From Caldifarciminota bacterium (GTDB taxonomy: Bacteria; Hydrothermota; Tepidihabitantia; Tepidihabitantales; Tepidihabitantaceae): a stretch of DNA of 64,000 bases. Location: assembly GCA_026418295.1 (NCBI GenBank), contig JAOABP010000001.1, positions 478,398 through 542,397 of the forward strand, in the 5' to 3' direction. The notes under the pieces were generated by a model that saw only the letters and a program-made list of their open reading frames with translations, had not been told where the DNA came from and did not search any database. A program made the translations under genes and the position numbers. Numbering within the stretch: position 1 is the first letter of the stretch; each line of letters starts with the position of its first letter. Positions 34,971 through 43,496 of the stretch are shown here, piece after piece.

Positions 34971-36607
34971 ACCGCCATCAAATCGTCAGATTAACTTTGA
35001 TTGGTGCTGTTCTGATGACCGTCACACTCTACGCCCAGCCGGTACCAATTCGCTGGGCAATTGAGGATGCGGACGGCAACGGCAAGCCCGACCGCCGGGG
35101 ACAGGAAGTCACTCTCACTGGAATTGTCACCGCACCCGACTCCATTTTTGACACCCGTTACACTGACATCTATATTCAGGACACCAGCGCCGGCATCAAT
35201 GTCTTCAGCTTCACATTCCAGAATGCCGATCTGGGAGACAGCGTGCTCGTAAACGGACGGATCGACTGGTACCGGGGTAAAACCGAGCTCACCAGCGCCA
35301 CCATCACCGTTCTGGCGAAAAACCGCCCCCTGCCTGAACCGAGACTCCTCGCCTGCCGCGAAATCAACCGCGAACTTTATGAAGGTGAACTGGTGAAGAT
35401 CCCCGGTGTCCGTATCAGCAGTCTTTTCCTCCAAGGGAGCACCAATTACATCCTGGAGGACTCGACAGGCACCACTCAGGTCCGGATCGATGCTGAAACC
35501 CCTCTGCCCGGCTTCATATGTTATCCGGATACTTTCACCATCATCGCCATCAAAAGTCAGTACACCGGTGATACGACTCAGCCGCTCACCGGCTATCAGC
35601 TCCTGCCCCGGTTCCGCACCGACTTCTCCCGCTCGGCAGAAAGTATTCCTCTCTTTACCATTGCTCAGGTCCAGTCGCCCGGTCCGGATGGCGTCACCCC
35701 CCAGCTTCTCAATCAGTGGGTCCGGGTTCAGGGCCGGCTCACCGGCCCGGCTCGGGTATTTACCACCGGCACTAACACCAGCCTTTATGTTCAGGACCAG
35801 ACCCGTGGCATCAACATCTACAACTGCGCTACCGCGGCTGAACAGTCCCGCTATCTTGATTCGCTGGGTACTGAACTTGCCGTCATTGGCAGAGTCACTG
35901 AATACAACGGACTTACAGAAATCGCCGATGGCGCAATCTGGATTACTGATAGTCTGCCTCAACCCGTCCAGCCCCGCATCCTTCCCTTTAACACCCCGCT
36001 CACGGAAGCGATGGAAAGCGACCTGCTGACGGTAGTCGGAGATGTCGTTGCGGCACCAGTGCGCTCCGGCTCCGGCTGGAACCTGACGATCAAGAACGGA
36101 ACCCCGGCAATCGCAATCCGCATCGGCGATAACACCGGTATTCCGGTAACCTGGCTCACCACCGGCAGACGTCTGCGGATTACCGGTATTGTGGGCCAGT
36201 ATGACCCCGAAGAACCCTACAATACCGGCTATCAGCTCCTGCCCCGGTTCGCCGCCGACATTATCGACACCACCGCTGCCTTTGAACCCGCAGAAAAACT
36301 GACTGTCGACACCATCTTCCCCAACCCGTTTGTGCCTGAAGACGGTCAGTTTCTGACCCTGCGGTTTAACTCACCGCGTGCCGGTTACCGGCTGACTGTG
36401 GAAATTTACGACCTCCGAGGCCGGCGGGTACGCCAGTTGTTAAGAGATGCGCCCGGCGGTTATTATGACCTCAAATGGGACGGCACTGATGACCGGCTCC
36501 GGCCTCTGCCCGCCGGAATCTATCTGCTGAATATCCGCGCTGCCACCAGCAACGGCACTAACGAAGCCTGTACCCGGCCCGTCGCCCTAGGGGTAGATCT
36601 GCGCTGA
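34967..36607 (+). CDS. Secreted protein with repeated OB-fold-like domains and FlgD-like C-terminus
   Basis: A 546-residue protein with a signal peptide ending LYAQ. Several repeated OB-fold-like units follow (GQEVTLTGIVTAPDSIF...YIQDTSAGINVF; NQWVRVQGRLTGPARVF...YVQDQTRGINIYN; a third near residue 350), similar to domains in secreted nucleases and lamin-tail proteins. GYQLLPRF occurs twice after these units. A FlgD-like/type IX-style domain closes the protein (TIFPNPFVP...VEIYDLRGRRVRQL...PLPAGIYLLNI). No catalytic domain is visible. The ATG overlaps the binding-protein stop. Its last 50 bases overlap the convergent lnt gene. Confidence 0.7.
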   Translation: MNRHQIVRLTLIGAVLMTVTLYAQPVPIRWAIEDADGNGKPDRRGQEVTLTGIVTAPDSIFDTRYTDIYIQDTSAGINVFSFTFQNADLGDSVLVNGRIDWYRGKTELTSATITVLAKNRPLPEPRLLACREINRELYEGELVKIPGVRISSLFLQGSTNYILEDSTGTTQVRIDAETPLPGFICYPDTFTIIAIKSQYTGDTTQPLTGYQLLPRFRTDFSRSAESIPLFTIAQVQSPGPDGVTPQLLNQWVRVQGRLTGPARVFTTGTNTSLYVQDQTRGINIYNCATAAEQSRYLDSLGTELAVIGRVTEYNGLTEIADGAIWITDSLPQPVQPRILPFNTPLTEAMESDLLTVVGDVVAAPVRSGSGWNLTIKNGTPAIAIRIGDNTGIPVTWLTTGRRLRITGIVGQYDPEEPYNTGYQLLPRFAADIIDTTAAFEPAEKLTVDTIFPNPFVPEDGQFLTLRFNSPRAGYRLTVEIYDLRGRRVRQLLRDAPGGYYDLKWDGTDDRLRPLPAGIYLLNIRAATSNGTNEACTRPVALGVDLR

Positions 36608-38072
36608 ACCGGCGCCGGGCAAAAATCCCCACGATCAGTGCCAGCAAATAAAAAAGCACCACCCGGTCCCCAAGAATCCGGTAAACGGTCGGACCGAGCG
36701 GCTGCGGCACACTGCCGGAAAGCACCGTCTGCTCAAACAGCCGGGTCTGCTTCAGCACCCGGCCATACGGATCGACAATAAATGAAATACCGTTATTTGC
36801 TGAGCGCACCATCGGCACCCCATTCTCGACCGTGCGCATTACCGCCAGCTCAGCGTGCTGGTAGGCACCGGGCAGCCTGCCAAACCAGCCATCGTTTGTT
36901 ACCACCACGAGCAGTCTCGCCCCCCGGTGCACAAACTCCCGTGCCAGGTCCGGAAAAATCGCCTCATAACAGATCAGCCCGGACAGCAAACCGACCCGGG
37001 ACTGGAAGACTGTGTATTCCCAGCCCCGATCCCAGTTACCCATATCTGCGGTGCCAATGAGCTTCCGGATCACCGGCAGTTCATCGCTGTAGGGAATCTT
37101 TTCCGAAAACGGCACCAGCCGGAGTTTGTAATACCGCTGAGTAATCGGCTGTCGGGGCCTGACCAGCACCGCCCCGTTGTGCCAGGAACGGTGAGAGTCA
37201 TCATAAACCGGCGTGCCGGTAAAAATCTCCAGATCGAGGGAATCTACCAGCCGCTGGAGCATCGGACCCATCTCGGTGGAATGGGTAATGTCTACCAGCG
37301 TTGCCGTCTCCGGGAAAATTAACAGTGCCGGCTTCCCTTCTGCTGCCTGCCGGCTCAGCCGGAAAAGGTCCTCCTGAATCCTCTGCCGTGAATTCAGATC
37401 CCCCTTGTCGAGCGGTGACACATTCGGCTGAACAACTGCCACATTAAACCAGTGACGGCAGGGACGCATCCGGACCAGCCCGAAACCGGCAACAATAAGA
37501 AAAACTGCCACGAGCCCGGCAAGATATGGCCGCCGCCGGGGACGGAAAAGCAGTCCGTAAATCAGCAGATTCACCAGCACCACCCAGAGCGAAAGGAGAT
37601 ACACCCCGCCCACCGAAGCGATCTGAATGAAAACAGGCCAGGAGGTCATTGTGTAACCCAGAAAATCCCAGGGAAATCCGATCTGCCCTCTGGTTTTCAG
37701 AAACTCCAGCAACGCAACCACGAACGGCGCACTCCAGAGCCCGAACCGCCGTACCGCAACTCCCACCACACCCCAGTAGAGCCCGAGATAACCGAAAAGC
37801 AGAACTACACCGATGTTCAGCAGAAACCGGGTCACCGGTTCTACCGGCACTACAAGAAACCACAGCCACCAGAGATGGAACATTGCGGCAAAAAAACCGA
37901 AAATCCATCCCCATAAAAATGACCGGCGGGACCGCTCAAGCACCCAGAAAAGGGGCACCAGAGCAAAAAAGGCAAGAAACCGGAACGGAAAAGGGGCAAA
38001 CGCCAGACCCAGCCCCGCTCCGGCGAAAAAAAGCAGGCCGATGCGGCGCCAGTTAGAAACCCGAATGGGCAT
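36558..38072 (-). CDS. lnt: Apolipoprotein N-acyltransferase
   Basis: A 504-residue inner-membrane enzyme adding the third acyl chain to lipoproteins. About six membrane spans lie in residues 10-205, then a nitrilase-like domain: catalytic Glu in LLIFPETATL, Lys in YYKLRLVPFSEKIPY, Cys in SGLICYEAIFPDL, plus VVTNDGWFG and AELAVMRTVENGVPMVRSANNG. A final membrane span lies at 470-488. This supports a diderm envelope and matches the LolCD genes in the neighbouring transcript. The 3' end overlaps the convergent OB-fold gene by 50 nt. Confidence 0.95.
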   Translation of the reverse strand: MPIRVSNWRRIGLLFFAGAGLGLAFAPFPFRFLAFFALVPLFWVLERSRRSFLWGWIFGFFAAMFHLWWLWFLVVPVEPVTRFLLNIGVVLLFGYLGLYWGVVGVAVRRFGLWSAPFVVALLEFLKTRGQIGFPWDFLGYTMTSWPVFIQIASVGGVYLLSLWVVLVNLLIYGLLFRPRRRPYLAGLVAVFLIVAGFGLVRMRPCRHWFNVAVVQPNVSPLDKGDLNSRQRIQEDLFRLSRQAAEGKPALLIFPETATLVDITHSTEMGPMLQRLVDSLDLEIFTGTPVYDDSHRSWHNGAVLVRPRQPITQRYYKLRLVPFSEKIPYSDELPVIRKLIGTADMGNWDRGWEYTVFQSRVGLLSGLICYEAIFPDLAREFVHRGARLLVVVTNDGWFGRLPGAYQHAELAVMRTVENGVPMVRSANNGISFIVDPYGRVLKQTRLFEQTVLSGSVPQPLGPTVYRILGDRVVLFYLLALIVGIFARRRFSADLPLGRRAGYRLR

Positions 38073-38096
38073 CTGTCCGAACAGGCGGTTGACCGC

Positions 38097-39146
38097 TCAA
38101 TTCAAACCCTCCGTGCTCTCGGATTCCAGCCGCACCTCGGAACCAGTCGCATTGGACCGATAGAATGCATCAGCAATCTGATTAATGAGGAGCGCATCCC
38201 CGACCGCCATTTCGGGCGGCACATCGTTCAGTAACGACTCCACCCAGTTTTTAATCAGCAGCTCATAAGCCCGGCGTACCGGGGCGCGAGTTGTCACCGG
38301 TGGTGTGACATTGACCAGCCGGCCATGGATCTCGCGCGTTATCGTCAGCGGATCTATCACTGCTGCACCCTGAGTGCCGAAAAGATTACAATAGATAAAA
38401 TCCCGTTCCAGAAGCAGACTCCAGCCCACCTCCAGAGTCATGACCAGCCCCGAATCAAATCGCAGCAGGGCAAATGCGGTATCCTCAACAACCTGCTGTC
38501 CGCGCTGATGATTTTTGCGGTGCGATCCTGCCACACCAATCACGGAAACCGGCTTTGCCGGTGCCACCAGCCAGAGGGCGGAATCCAGAAGTGCGCTCCC
38601 CAGATTGAGAAATACGCCTCCGCCCGCAAAATTCCACTCCCTCTGCCAGCTCATCGGTGACCACTGCTGTCTGCCCCGGAGCCAACCGGTCTTCGCATAA
38701 TAAAGCTGGCCCAGATCTCCGCGCAGCACATATTCGCGGACTGTCTGGACATCGATGCGCAATCTCGTAACCAGACAGGGCATCAGACGGCGCCGCTCCC
38801 GCCTGGCGGCTGCCACCATTTCCCGGACCTCAGCCGCATTCATTCCCAGCGGCATTTCGCACAACACATCCTTACCACTTTCAAGCGCAGCAATGGTCAT
38901 CGGGGCATGAAGATAATTCGGCGTCGCAATCACAATTGCATTGATATCCGGCTCATCCTTCAGCCGGTCAAAATCGGTGTAATACCGCTTGATATTGTAA
39001 CGGGCACAGAGGGTGTGGAGCTTGCGGATATCAGAGTCACACAGGGCAACAAGATCAATCGCCGGATGGGATTTCAGTGCGGGCAGAAGTGCCACCTGAG
39101 CCTGAACACCACAGCCTGCCAGTGCCACCCGGAGCCGGCCGTTCAT
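38097..39146 (-). CDS. Gfo/Idh/MocA family oxidoreductase
   Basis: A 349-residue NAD(P)-dependent sugar-type dehydrogenase. N-terminal Rossmann fold: LRVALAGCGVQAQVALLPALKSHPAIDLVALCDSD. INAIVIATPNYLHAPMTIAALESGKDVLCEMPLGMNAAEVREM contains the EKP-like motif, here EMP, lacking the usual catalytic Lys. The C-terminal domain (GGGVFLNLGSALLDSALWLVA) has the family pattern with GxxxD/H weakened. Either the chemistry differs or it acts as a non-catalytic sugar binder. It overlaps purN by 4 nt and precedes lnt by 24 nt. Confidence 0.88.
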   Translation of the reverse strand: MNGRLRVALAGCGVQAQVALLPALKSHPAIDLVALCDSDIRKLHTLCARYNIKRYYTDFDRLKDEPDINAIVIATPNYLHAPMTIAALESGKDVLCEMPLGMNAAEVREMVAAARRERRRLMPCLVTRLRIDVQTVREYVLRGDLGQLYYAKTGWLRGRQQWSPMSWQREWNFAGGGVFLNLGSALLDSALWLVAPAKPVSVIGVAGSHRKNHQRGQQVVEDTAFALLRFDSGLVMTLEVGWSLLLERDFIYCNLFGTQGAAVIDPLTITREIHGRLVNVTPPVTTRAPVRRAYELLIKNWVESLLNDVPPEMAVGDALLINQIADAFYRSNATGSEVRLESESTEGLN

Positions 39147-39769
39147 TGAGCGCGAACCAGCACCCGCCTGCCCGCCAGAATAAGCCGGTCTTCGCAGAAC
39201 AGCCGGACCGCCAGGGGATACGCCTGATGCTCCTCAACCAGCACCCGTACCGCCAGCGATTCCGGTGTATCTTCATCCCGCACCGGAATCGCCCGCTGGA
39301 CAATAATCGGACCGGCATCCAGATCGCCAGTGACAAAATGGACGGTGCAGCCGGTAACCTTCACTCCATATTCAATCACTGCCCGGTGCACCTCCAGTCC
39401 CTGCAGTCCGGCAAATGCGGGCAGCAGTGAGGGATGAATGTTCATGATCCGCATCGGAAACCGTTCGAGAAAACAGCCGGTAAGGATGCGGTTGAAACCT
39501 GCCAGACAGACCAGATCGATCCCGTGGGGCTCAAGCACTCTGATTACCTCAGCTTCGAAATCTTTCCGTTTTCTGAACTGCCGGTGGTCCACCACCGCTG
39601 TCGTAATCCCGTAGTTGTCTGCCCGGGCAAGCACCGGCGCATCCGGAACATTTACCACCAGGATTTTCAGCTCGGCGGGAAAATCTGGATGCTGGCAGGC
39701 ACGGGCAAGCGCCTCAAAATTGGTTCCCCGGCCCGATGCCAGCACCGCGATATTCTTTTTTATTGCCAC
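39143..39769 (-). CDS. purN: Phosphoribosylglycinamide formyltransferase
   Basis: A 208-residue enzyme transferring formyl from 10-formyl-THF to GAR in purine synthesis. Motifs: IAVLASGRGTNFEALA, VVVD-like strand, LVCLAGFNRILTGCFLERFPMRIMNIHPSLLPAFAGLQG with catalytic Asn-His, and TGCTVHFVTGDLDAGPII with catalytic Asp. Start is GTG 39769, supported by a -10 that ends 6 nt upstream. It heads a three-gene transcript with the oxidoreductase and lnt. Confidence 0.95.
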   Translation of the reverse strand: MAIKKNIAVLASGRGTNFEALARACQHPDFPAELKILVVNVPDAPVLARADNYGITTAVVDHRQFRKRKDFEAEVIRVLEPHGIDLVCLAGFNRILTGCFLERFPMRIMNIHPSLLPAFAGLQGLEVHRAVIEYGVKVTGCTVHFVTGDLDAGPIIVQRAIPVRDEDTPESLAVRVLVEEHQAYPLAVRLFCEDRLILAGRRVLVRAQ

Positions 39770-39775
39770 CTAATC

Positions 39776-39803
39776 AGTGTATTAAACGATAAACTGCTGT
39801 CAA
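39776..39803 (-). promoter_or_regulatory. Promoter of the purN operon, leaderless GTG
   Basis: TTGACA (39803-39798), 16 nt, TACACT (39781-39776), then 6 nt to GTG 39769. It lies in the 86-nt gap after selA. Confidence 0.7.
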
Positions 39804-39855
39804 CCCGCACTCGATATACTGAACCGCCACTGCCGGTCAGACCGCTGACTGCGAT

Positions 39856-41253
39856 TTAAGCCAGTGCCTGAATCAATGCCTCGGCAACAATTGCAATCTC
39901 ATCCGCGCGAATGGTGCGAAAGTCAAGCAGATACTCATCCTGCACCACCCGGCCGAAAACCGGTGGCCGGAACAGCCGCATCCGCCGTGCCAGCTCGTCC
40001 ACACTGATATCCACCGGCTTGACCGCCACTGCGACCGACTCCAGACTTTCAGTTGCCAGCGAACCTCCACCCACCTCGGCACGGGTCGGTTTAATCTCAA
40101 ACCGCGCCCGGCCTGCCAGCCGTTTCTGCACTGCGTTAAGCAGCTGTCGCGCCTGCTTCTGCATCTCGCTTGGCGACTTGAGCAGAATTTGAAACAACGG
40201 ATGCTCCCGCACCACCCGCTCCTCATCGAGAAACAGCTCCAGGGTCCGCTCCAGCACCGCATAGGTCAGCTTGTCACAGCGCAATGCCCGGGTCAGCGGA
40301 TGTTTCTTCATCTTCGAAATCAGCTCCCTTTTCCCGACAATGATCCCTGCCTGACCGGCACCAATCAGCTTGTCCCCGGAAAAGCAGACCACATCTGCGC
40401 CGGCAGCGATTGACTCGCTCACTACCGGTTCCTTGGGCAGCCCGTACCGCGAAAGGTCAAGCAGTGCTCCGGACCCCAGATCATCAATTACCGGAATTGA
40501 GTACTTCCGGCCCAGCGCCACCAGCTCCTCCAGCGGGACCTCCTTGGTGAAACCGATAATCCGGTAATTTGAGGTGTGAACCCTCAGAAGTGCTCCGGTC
40601 TCCGATGTAATCGCATTTTCATAATCCCGGAGATGAGTACGGTTGGTCGTTCCCACCTCCACCATCCGGCAGCCGCTCTGGAGCATCACATCCGGAATCC
40701 GGAACGAACCCCCGATCTCAATCAGCTGCCCGCGGGAGACAATCACCTCCCTGCCTTTGGCAATCGTGGAGAGAATGAGCAGTGTCGCCGCACAGTTGTT
40801 ATTCACCACCAGTGCCGCCTCGGCACCAGTCAGTTCGCAGAGCAGCGGTTCAACATGCTGATACCGGCTGCCCCGCCGGCCGTCAAGCAGACTGATCTCC
40901 AGTGCCGAAAAATGCTCACTGACATCAATCAGCGCCTCCTGCGCCACCTTGGGCAGCGGTGCCCTTCCCAGCCCGGTGTGCAGGACCACTCCCAGCCCGT
41001 TGATTGCCCGGGTAAGGGTCGGCTTGCGGGCAACAAGCAGTCGGAGCTCCAGTTCCTCAAAACTGAATTGAGCATCCCGGCCGTTAATGATTTCACTGCG
41101 CACCTCATGGAGATAATCCCGGATGATCCGTTTAATCAGCCGGGGATGAAGAGTTCCAGCCGCCTTCCGGACCCGTTCATCATTAAATAACCTTTCCACT
41201 GCGGGCAGCTGCTGCAATCTCGCCTGTCTTCCGTTATCCAGCAGCATCTTCAC
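39856..41253 (-). CDS. selA: L-seryl-tRNA(Sec) selenium transferase
   Basis: A 465-residue PLP enzyme converting Ser-tRNA(Sec) to selenocysteinyl-tRNA. Motifs: LPAVERLFND, INGLGVVLHTGLGRAPL, SALEISLLDGRRGSRYQHVEPLLCELTGAEAALVVNNNCAATLLIL, VEVGTTNRTHLRDYENAI, DLGSGALLDLSRYGLP, and the PLP Lys in FSGDKLIGAGQAGII. Length is normal. It is last in the lysS transcript and overlaps mcsB by 4 nt. No selB, selD or selC is in the window, and I found no clear in-frame UGA selenoprotein here. Confidence 0.95.
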   Translation of the reverse strand: MKMLLDNGRQARLQQLPAVERLFNDERVRKAAGTLHPRLIKRIIRDYLHEVRSEIINGRDAQFSFEELELRLLVARKPTLTRAINGLGVVLHTGLGRAPLPKVAQEALIDVSEHFSALEISLLDGRRGSRYQHVEPLLCELTGAEAALVVNNNCAATLLILSTIAKGREVIVSRGQLIEIGGSFRIPDVMLQSGCRMVEVGTTNRTHLRDYENAITSETGALLRVHTSNYRIIGFTKEVPLEELVALGRKYSIPVIDDLGSGALLDLSRYGLPKEPVVSESIAAGADVVCFSGDKLIGAGQAGIIVGKRELISKMKKHPLTRALRCDKLTYAVLERTLELFLDEERVVREHPLFQILLKSPSEMQKQARQLLNAVQKRLAGRARFEIKPTRAEVGGGSLATESLESVAVAVKPVDISVDELARRMRLFRPPVFGRVVQDEYLLDFRTIRADEIAIVAEALIQALA

Positions 41254-42293
41254 CTCACCAGTTTCTGGCGGATAAATGTTGCCCGTCGCTCATCCCGCTC
41301 TGCCGGTGTCAGCTTCTCACCGATAATCACCTGCAGATTTGCCGGCCGGATGAGCACCAGCAGCTGGGAAACCTCGCTTACCTTCAGTTCATTGATGATA
41401 CCCAGAATCACCCCGAACCGCACGGTCGCCAGCAGATTGGTTGCCTCGTCCGATGAGATGATGCGCGCCCCGCGCAGAATCCCGAGCGACCGGAATACCT
41501 TGTCCTCAATCTCCACCCGCAGGTTATGCATCAGATATTCGCGTGCCTTCCGCTCATAGTCGATGATCTGCCGGCTCACACTGGTCAGCACCTCAATGAT
41601 CTCCGCCTCCGACTGCCCGAGGGTCCGCTGATTGGAAATCTGAAACAGATTGCCCCGGGTCTCACTGCCTTCGCCATAGATTCCGCGCACCAGCAGACCG
41701 ACCGCATACGCCCCGCGCAGCACCTTTTCAATTTCGCGCGTCAGCACCAGTGCCGGAAGATGCAGAAACACCGAGGCTCTCATCCCGGTTCCCAGATTGG
41801 TTGGACAGGCGGTCAGAAATCCGAAATCCTGAGAAAATGCATATTCCAGCTGGCTCTCCAGCCTTTCATCCAGATCAGCCGCCAGCTTGAAGGCAGTGGC
41901 AAAATCCAGCCCCGCAGCCAGCGCCTGAAACCGCAGATGGTCCTCTTCGTTAATCATTACACTCAGCCGTTCATCAGTGGAAACAAACAGCCCCCGCGGG
42001 TTTCTGCTGGCAATAAAATCGGGCGATGCCAGATGCCGTTCAACAAAGTAAAGACCATCATCCTGCTCCAGCATCCCCTGCTCAAAAAACTTGCCTTCCT
42101 TCAGATATCCGGTTTCCTCAAGCGCCCAGTGCACCGTATCCAGCACCAGCTCCGCCTCAGTTGTCTTCATCCTGCCCGGAAAAGGTACATCCTCGATATT
42201 TCGGGCAAACCGGACCCGGGTCGAAATCACCACATCCCCCTCCGGTCCGGTATCACTCAGCCATGCCCCGACCTTTTCCGGCACCAGACTCAT
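41250..42293 (-). CDS. mcsB: Protein arginine kinase McsB
   Basis: A 347-residue phosphagen-kinase-fold enzyme that phosphorylates arginines on proteins, marking them for ClpCP in Firmicutes. Motifs: VVISTRVRFARNIEDVPFPGRM, SVMINEEDHLRFQALAAGLDF, DFGFLTACPTNLGTGMRASVFLHLPAL (catalytic Cys in CPTN), and RGIYGEGSETRGNLFQISNQRTLG. mcsA is immediately upstream (4-nt overlap). The ctsR and clpC neighbours of Firmicutes are absent. Confidence 0.96.
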   Translation of the reverse strand: MSLVPEKVGAWLSDTGPEGDVVISTRVRFARNIEDVPFPGRMKTTEAELVLDTVHWALEETGYLKEGKFFEQGMLEQDDGLYFVERHLASPDFIASRNPRGLFVSTDERLSVMINEEDHLRFQALAAGLDFATAFKLAADLDERLESQLEYAFSQDFGFLTACPTNLGTGMRASVFLHLPALVLTREIEKVLRGAYAVGLLVRGIYGEGSETRGNLFQISNQRTLGQSEAEIIEVLTSVSRQIIDYERKAREYLMHNLRVEIEDKVFRSLGILRGARIISSDEATNLLATVRFGVILGIINELKVSEVSQLLVLIRPANLQVIIGEKLTPAERDERRATFIRQKLVR

Positions 42294-42787
42294 AATGCGC
42301 TCTCTCCTTCTGCCCGTTTCAGCCGGTCACGCAATATCGCCGCCCGCTCATAATCCTCATCCTGAATCGCCTGTTCCAGCTCCGCCCGCAGCCGTGCCAC
42401 CTCCAGCCGCTCCTGCGCCCGTTTTCTCCCTCCCTGTCTTCCCTTACCCACATGCTGAACCGAACCGTGCAGACGCCGCACCAGCGGCTGCAACAGCTCG
42501 GCAAAAGTCCGGTAACATTCTGCACAGCCGAGCCGGCCTGATTTCTTGAAATCGGCATAACTGAGCTTGCAGCGTGGACATACCGTCGTCTCGTCCTGCT
42601 CACCGACCTTCGCCTTGAGTTCTGCCAGAATTTCAGCCGCATTCTTCTTCAAATCCTCCACGCTGGTAAAACCCCGCTTCTTGGCACACTCGGCACAGAT
42701 TGCCAGCTCGGTCGCCCGGCCCTCCTTGTCCAGCTGCCGGACGCTCAAGGACGCCTCCCGCTTCCCGCAGAGATCACAGATCTTCAT
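42290..42787 (-). CDS. mcsA: McsA, activator of protein arginine kinase
   Basis: A 165-residue protein with two zinc-binding CxxC pairs at the N-terminus (MKICDLCGKREA; AICAECAKKRG), a second zinc module (CPRCKLSYADFKKSGRLGCAECYRTF), and a C-terminal UvrB/C-type motif (LEQAIQDEDYERAAILRDRLKRAE). McsA activates McsB and binds client complexes. It lies 22 nt after lolD. The DNA upstream of ATG contains GGAGG. Confidence 0.93.
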   Translation of the reverse strand: MKICDLCGKREASLSVRQLDKEGRATELAICAECAKKRGFTSVEDLKKNAAEILAELKAKVGEQDETTVCPRCKLSYADFKKSGRLGCAECYRTFAELLQPLVRRLHGSVQHVGKGRQGGRKRAQERLEVARLRAELEQAIQDEDYERAAILRDRLKRAEGESAL

Positions 42788-42809
42788 CCTCCACCTCCCT
42801 CAGCCATCG

Positions 42810-43496
42810 CTATACCAGCCTTCCATCCTTCAGCTCCAGTTTCCGGTCTGCCCGCTGTGCCACCCGCTCATTATGAGTGACGACCAGCATCGTCCTGCCG
42901 TTGTGGCACAGCCGGACCAGCAGTTCAACCAGCATCTCGGTTGACCGGCTGTCCAGGTTGCCGGTCGGCTCATCGGCAAACACAATTGCGGGTGAATTTG
43001 CCAGTGCCCGGGCGACCGCCACCAGCGCCCGTTCCCCGCCGGAAAGTTCTGCCGGCCGGTGCTGCCACCGGGCAACAAACCCGACCTCATTCAGCACTGC
43101 CGCCGCCTGTTCCAGCGCCCGTTTCCGCTCCACTCCGGCAACGAGCAGCGGTATTGCCACATTCTCCAAGACGGTAAACTCGCTCAGCAGATGATGAAAC
43201 TGAAACACAAAACCGACCTTCCTGCTTCTGAACTCCGGTAACCTGTCTTCAGGATACTGGAAAATATCGCAGGAATCAAGCACCACCCGGCCCCGGTCCG
43301 GCCGGTCCAGCCCGCCCAGAATATGCAGGAGTGTTGACTTGCCTGAACCAGATGGTCCGACAATCGCCACCAGCTCGCCCGGCGCTACGGTCAGGTTCAC
43401 CCCCTTGAGCACCTCCAGCCGCTCCGGTCCGGTCTGAAAACTCCGCCAGATATCCTCAGCAATCAGCACCGGCACAGCGCCTCCCTTTTCATTCAT
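42810..43496 (-). CDS. lolD: Lipoprotein-releasing ABC transporter ATPase
   Basis: A 228-residue ABC ATPase. Walker A GPSGSGKSTLLHILGG, Q-loop FVFQFHHLLSEFTVLENVAIPLL (typical of LolD/MacB-type), signature LSGGERALVAVARALAN, Walker B IVFADEPTGNLD, and H-loop VVTHNERVA. It powers extraction of outer-membrane lipoproteins together with the LolC/E protein upstream. Listed ATG 43496 overlaps lolC, but AAGGGAGG lies inside the frame just ahead of GTG 43475, so the true start may be 7 codons later. Confidence 0.92.
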   Translation of the reverse strand: MNEKGGAVPVLIAEDIWRSFQTGPERLEVLKGVNLTVAPGELVAIVGPSGSGKSTLLHILGGLDRPDRGRVVLDSCDIFQYPEDRLPEFRSRKVGFVFQFHHLLSEFTVLENVAIPLLVAGVERKRALEQAAAVLNEVGFVARWQHRPAELSGGERALVAVARALANSPAIVFADEPTGNLDSRSTEMLVELLVRLCHNGRTMLVVTHNERVAQRADRKLELKDGRLV

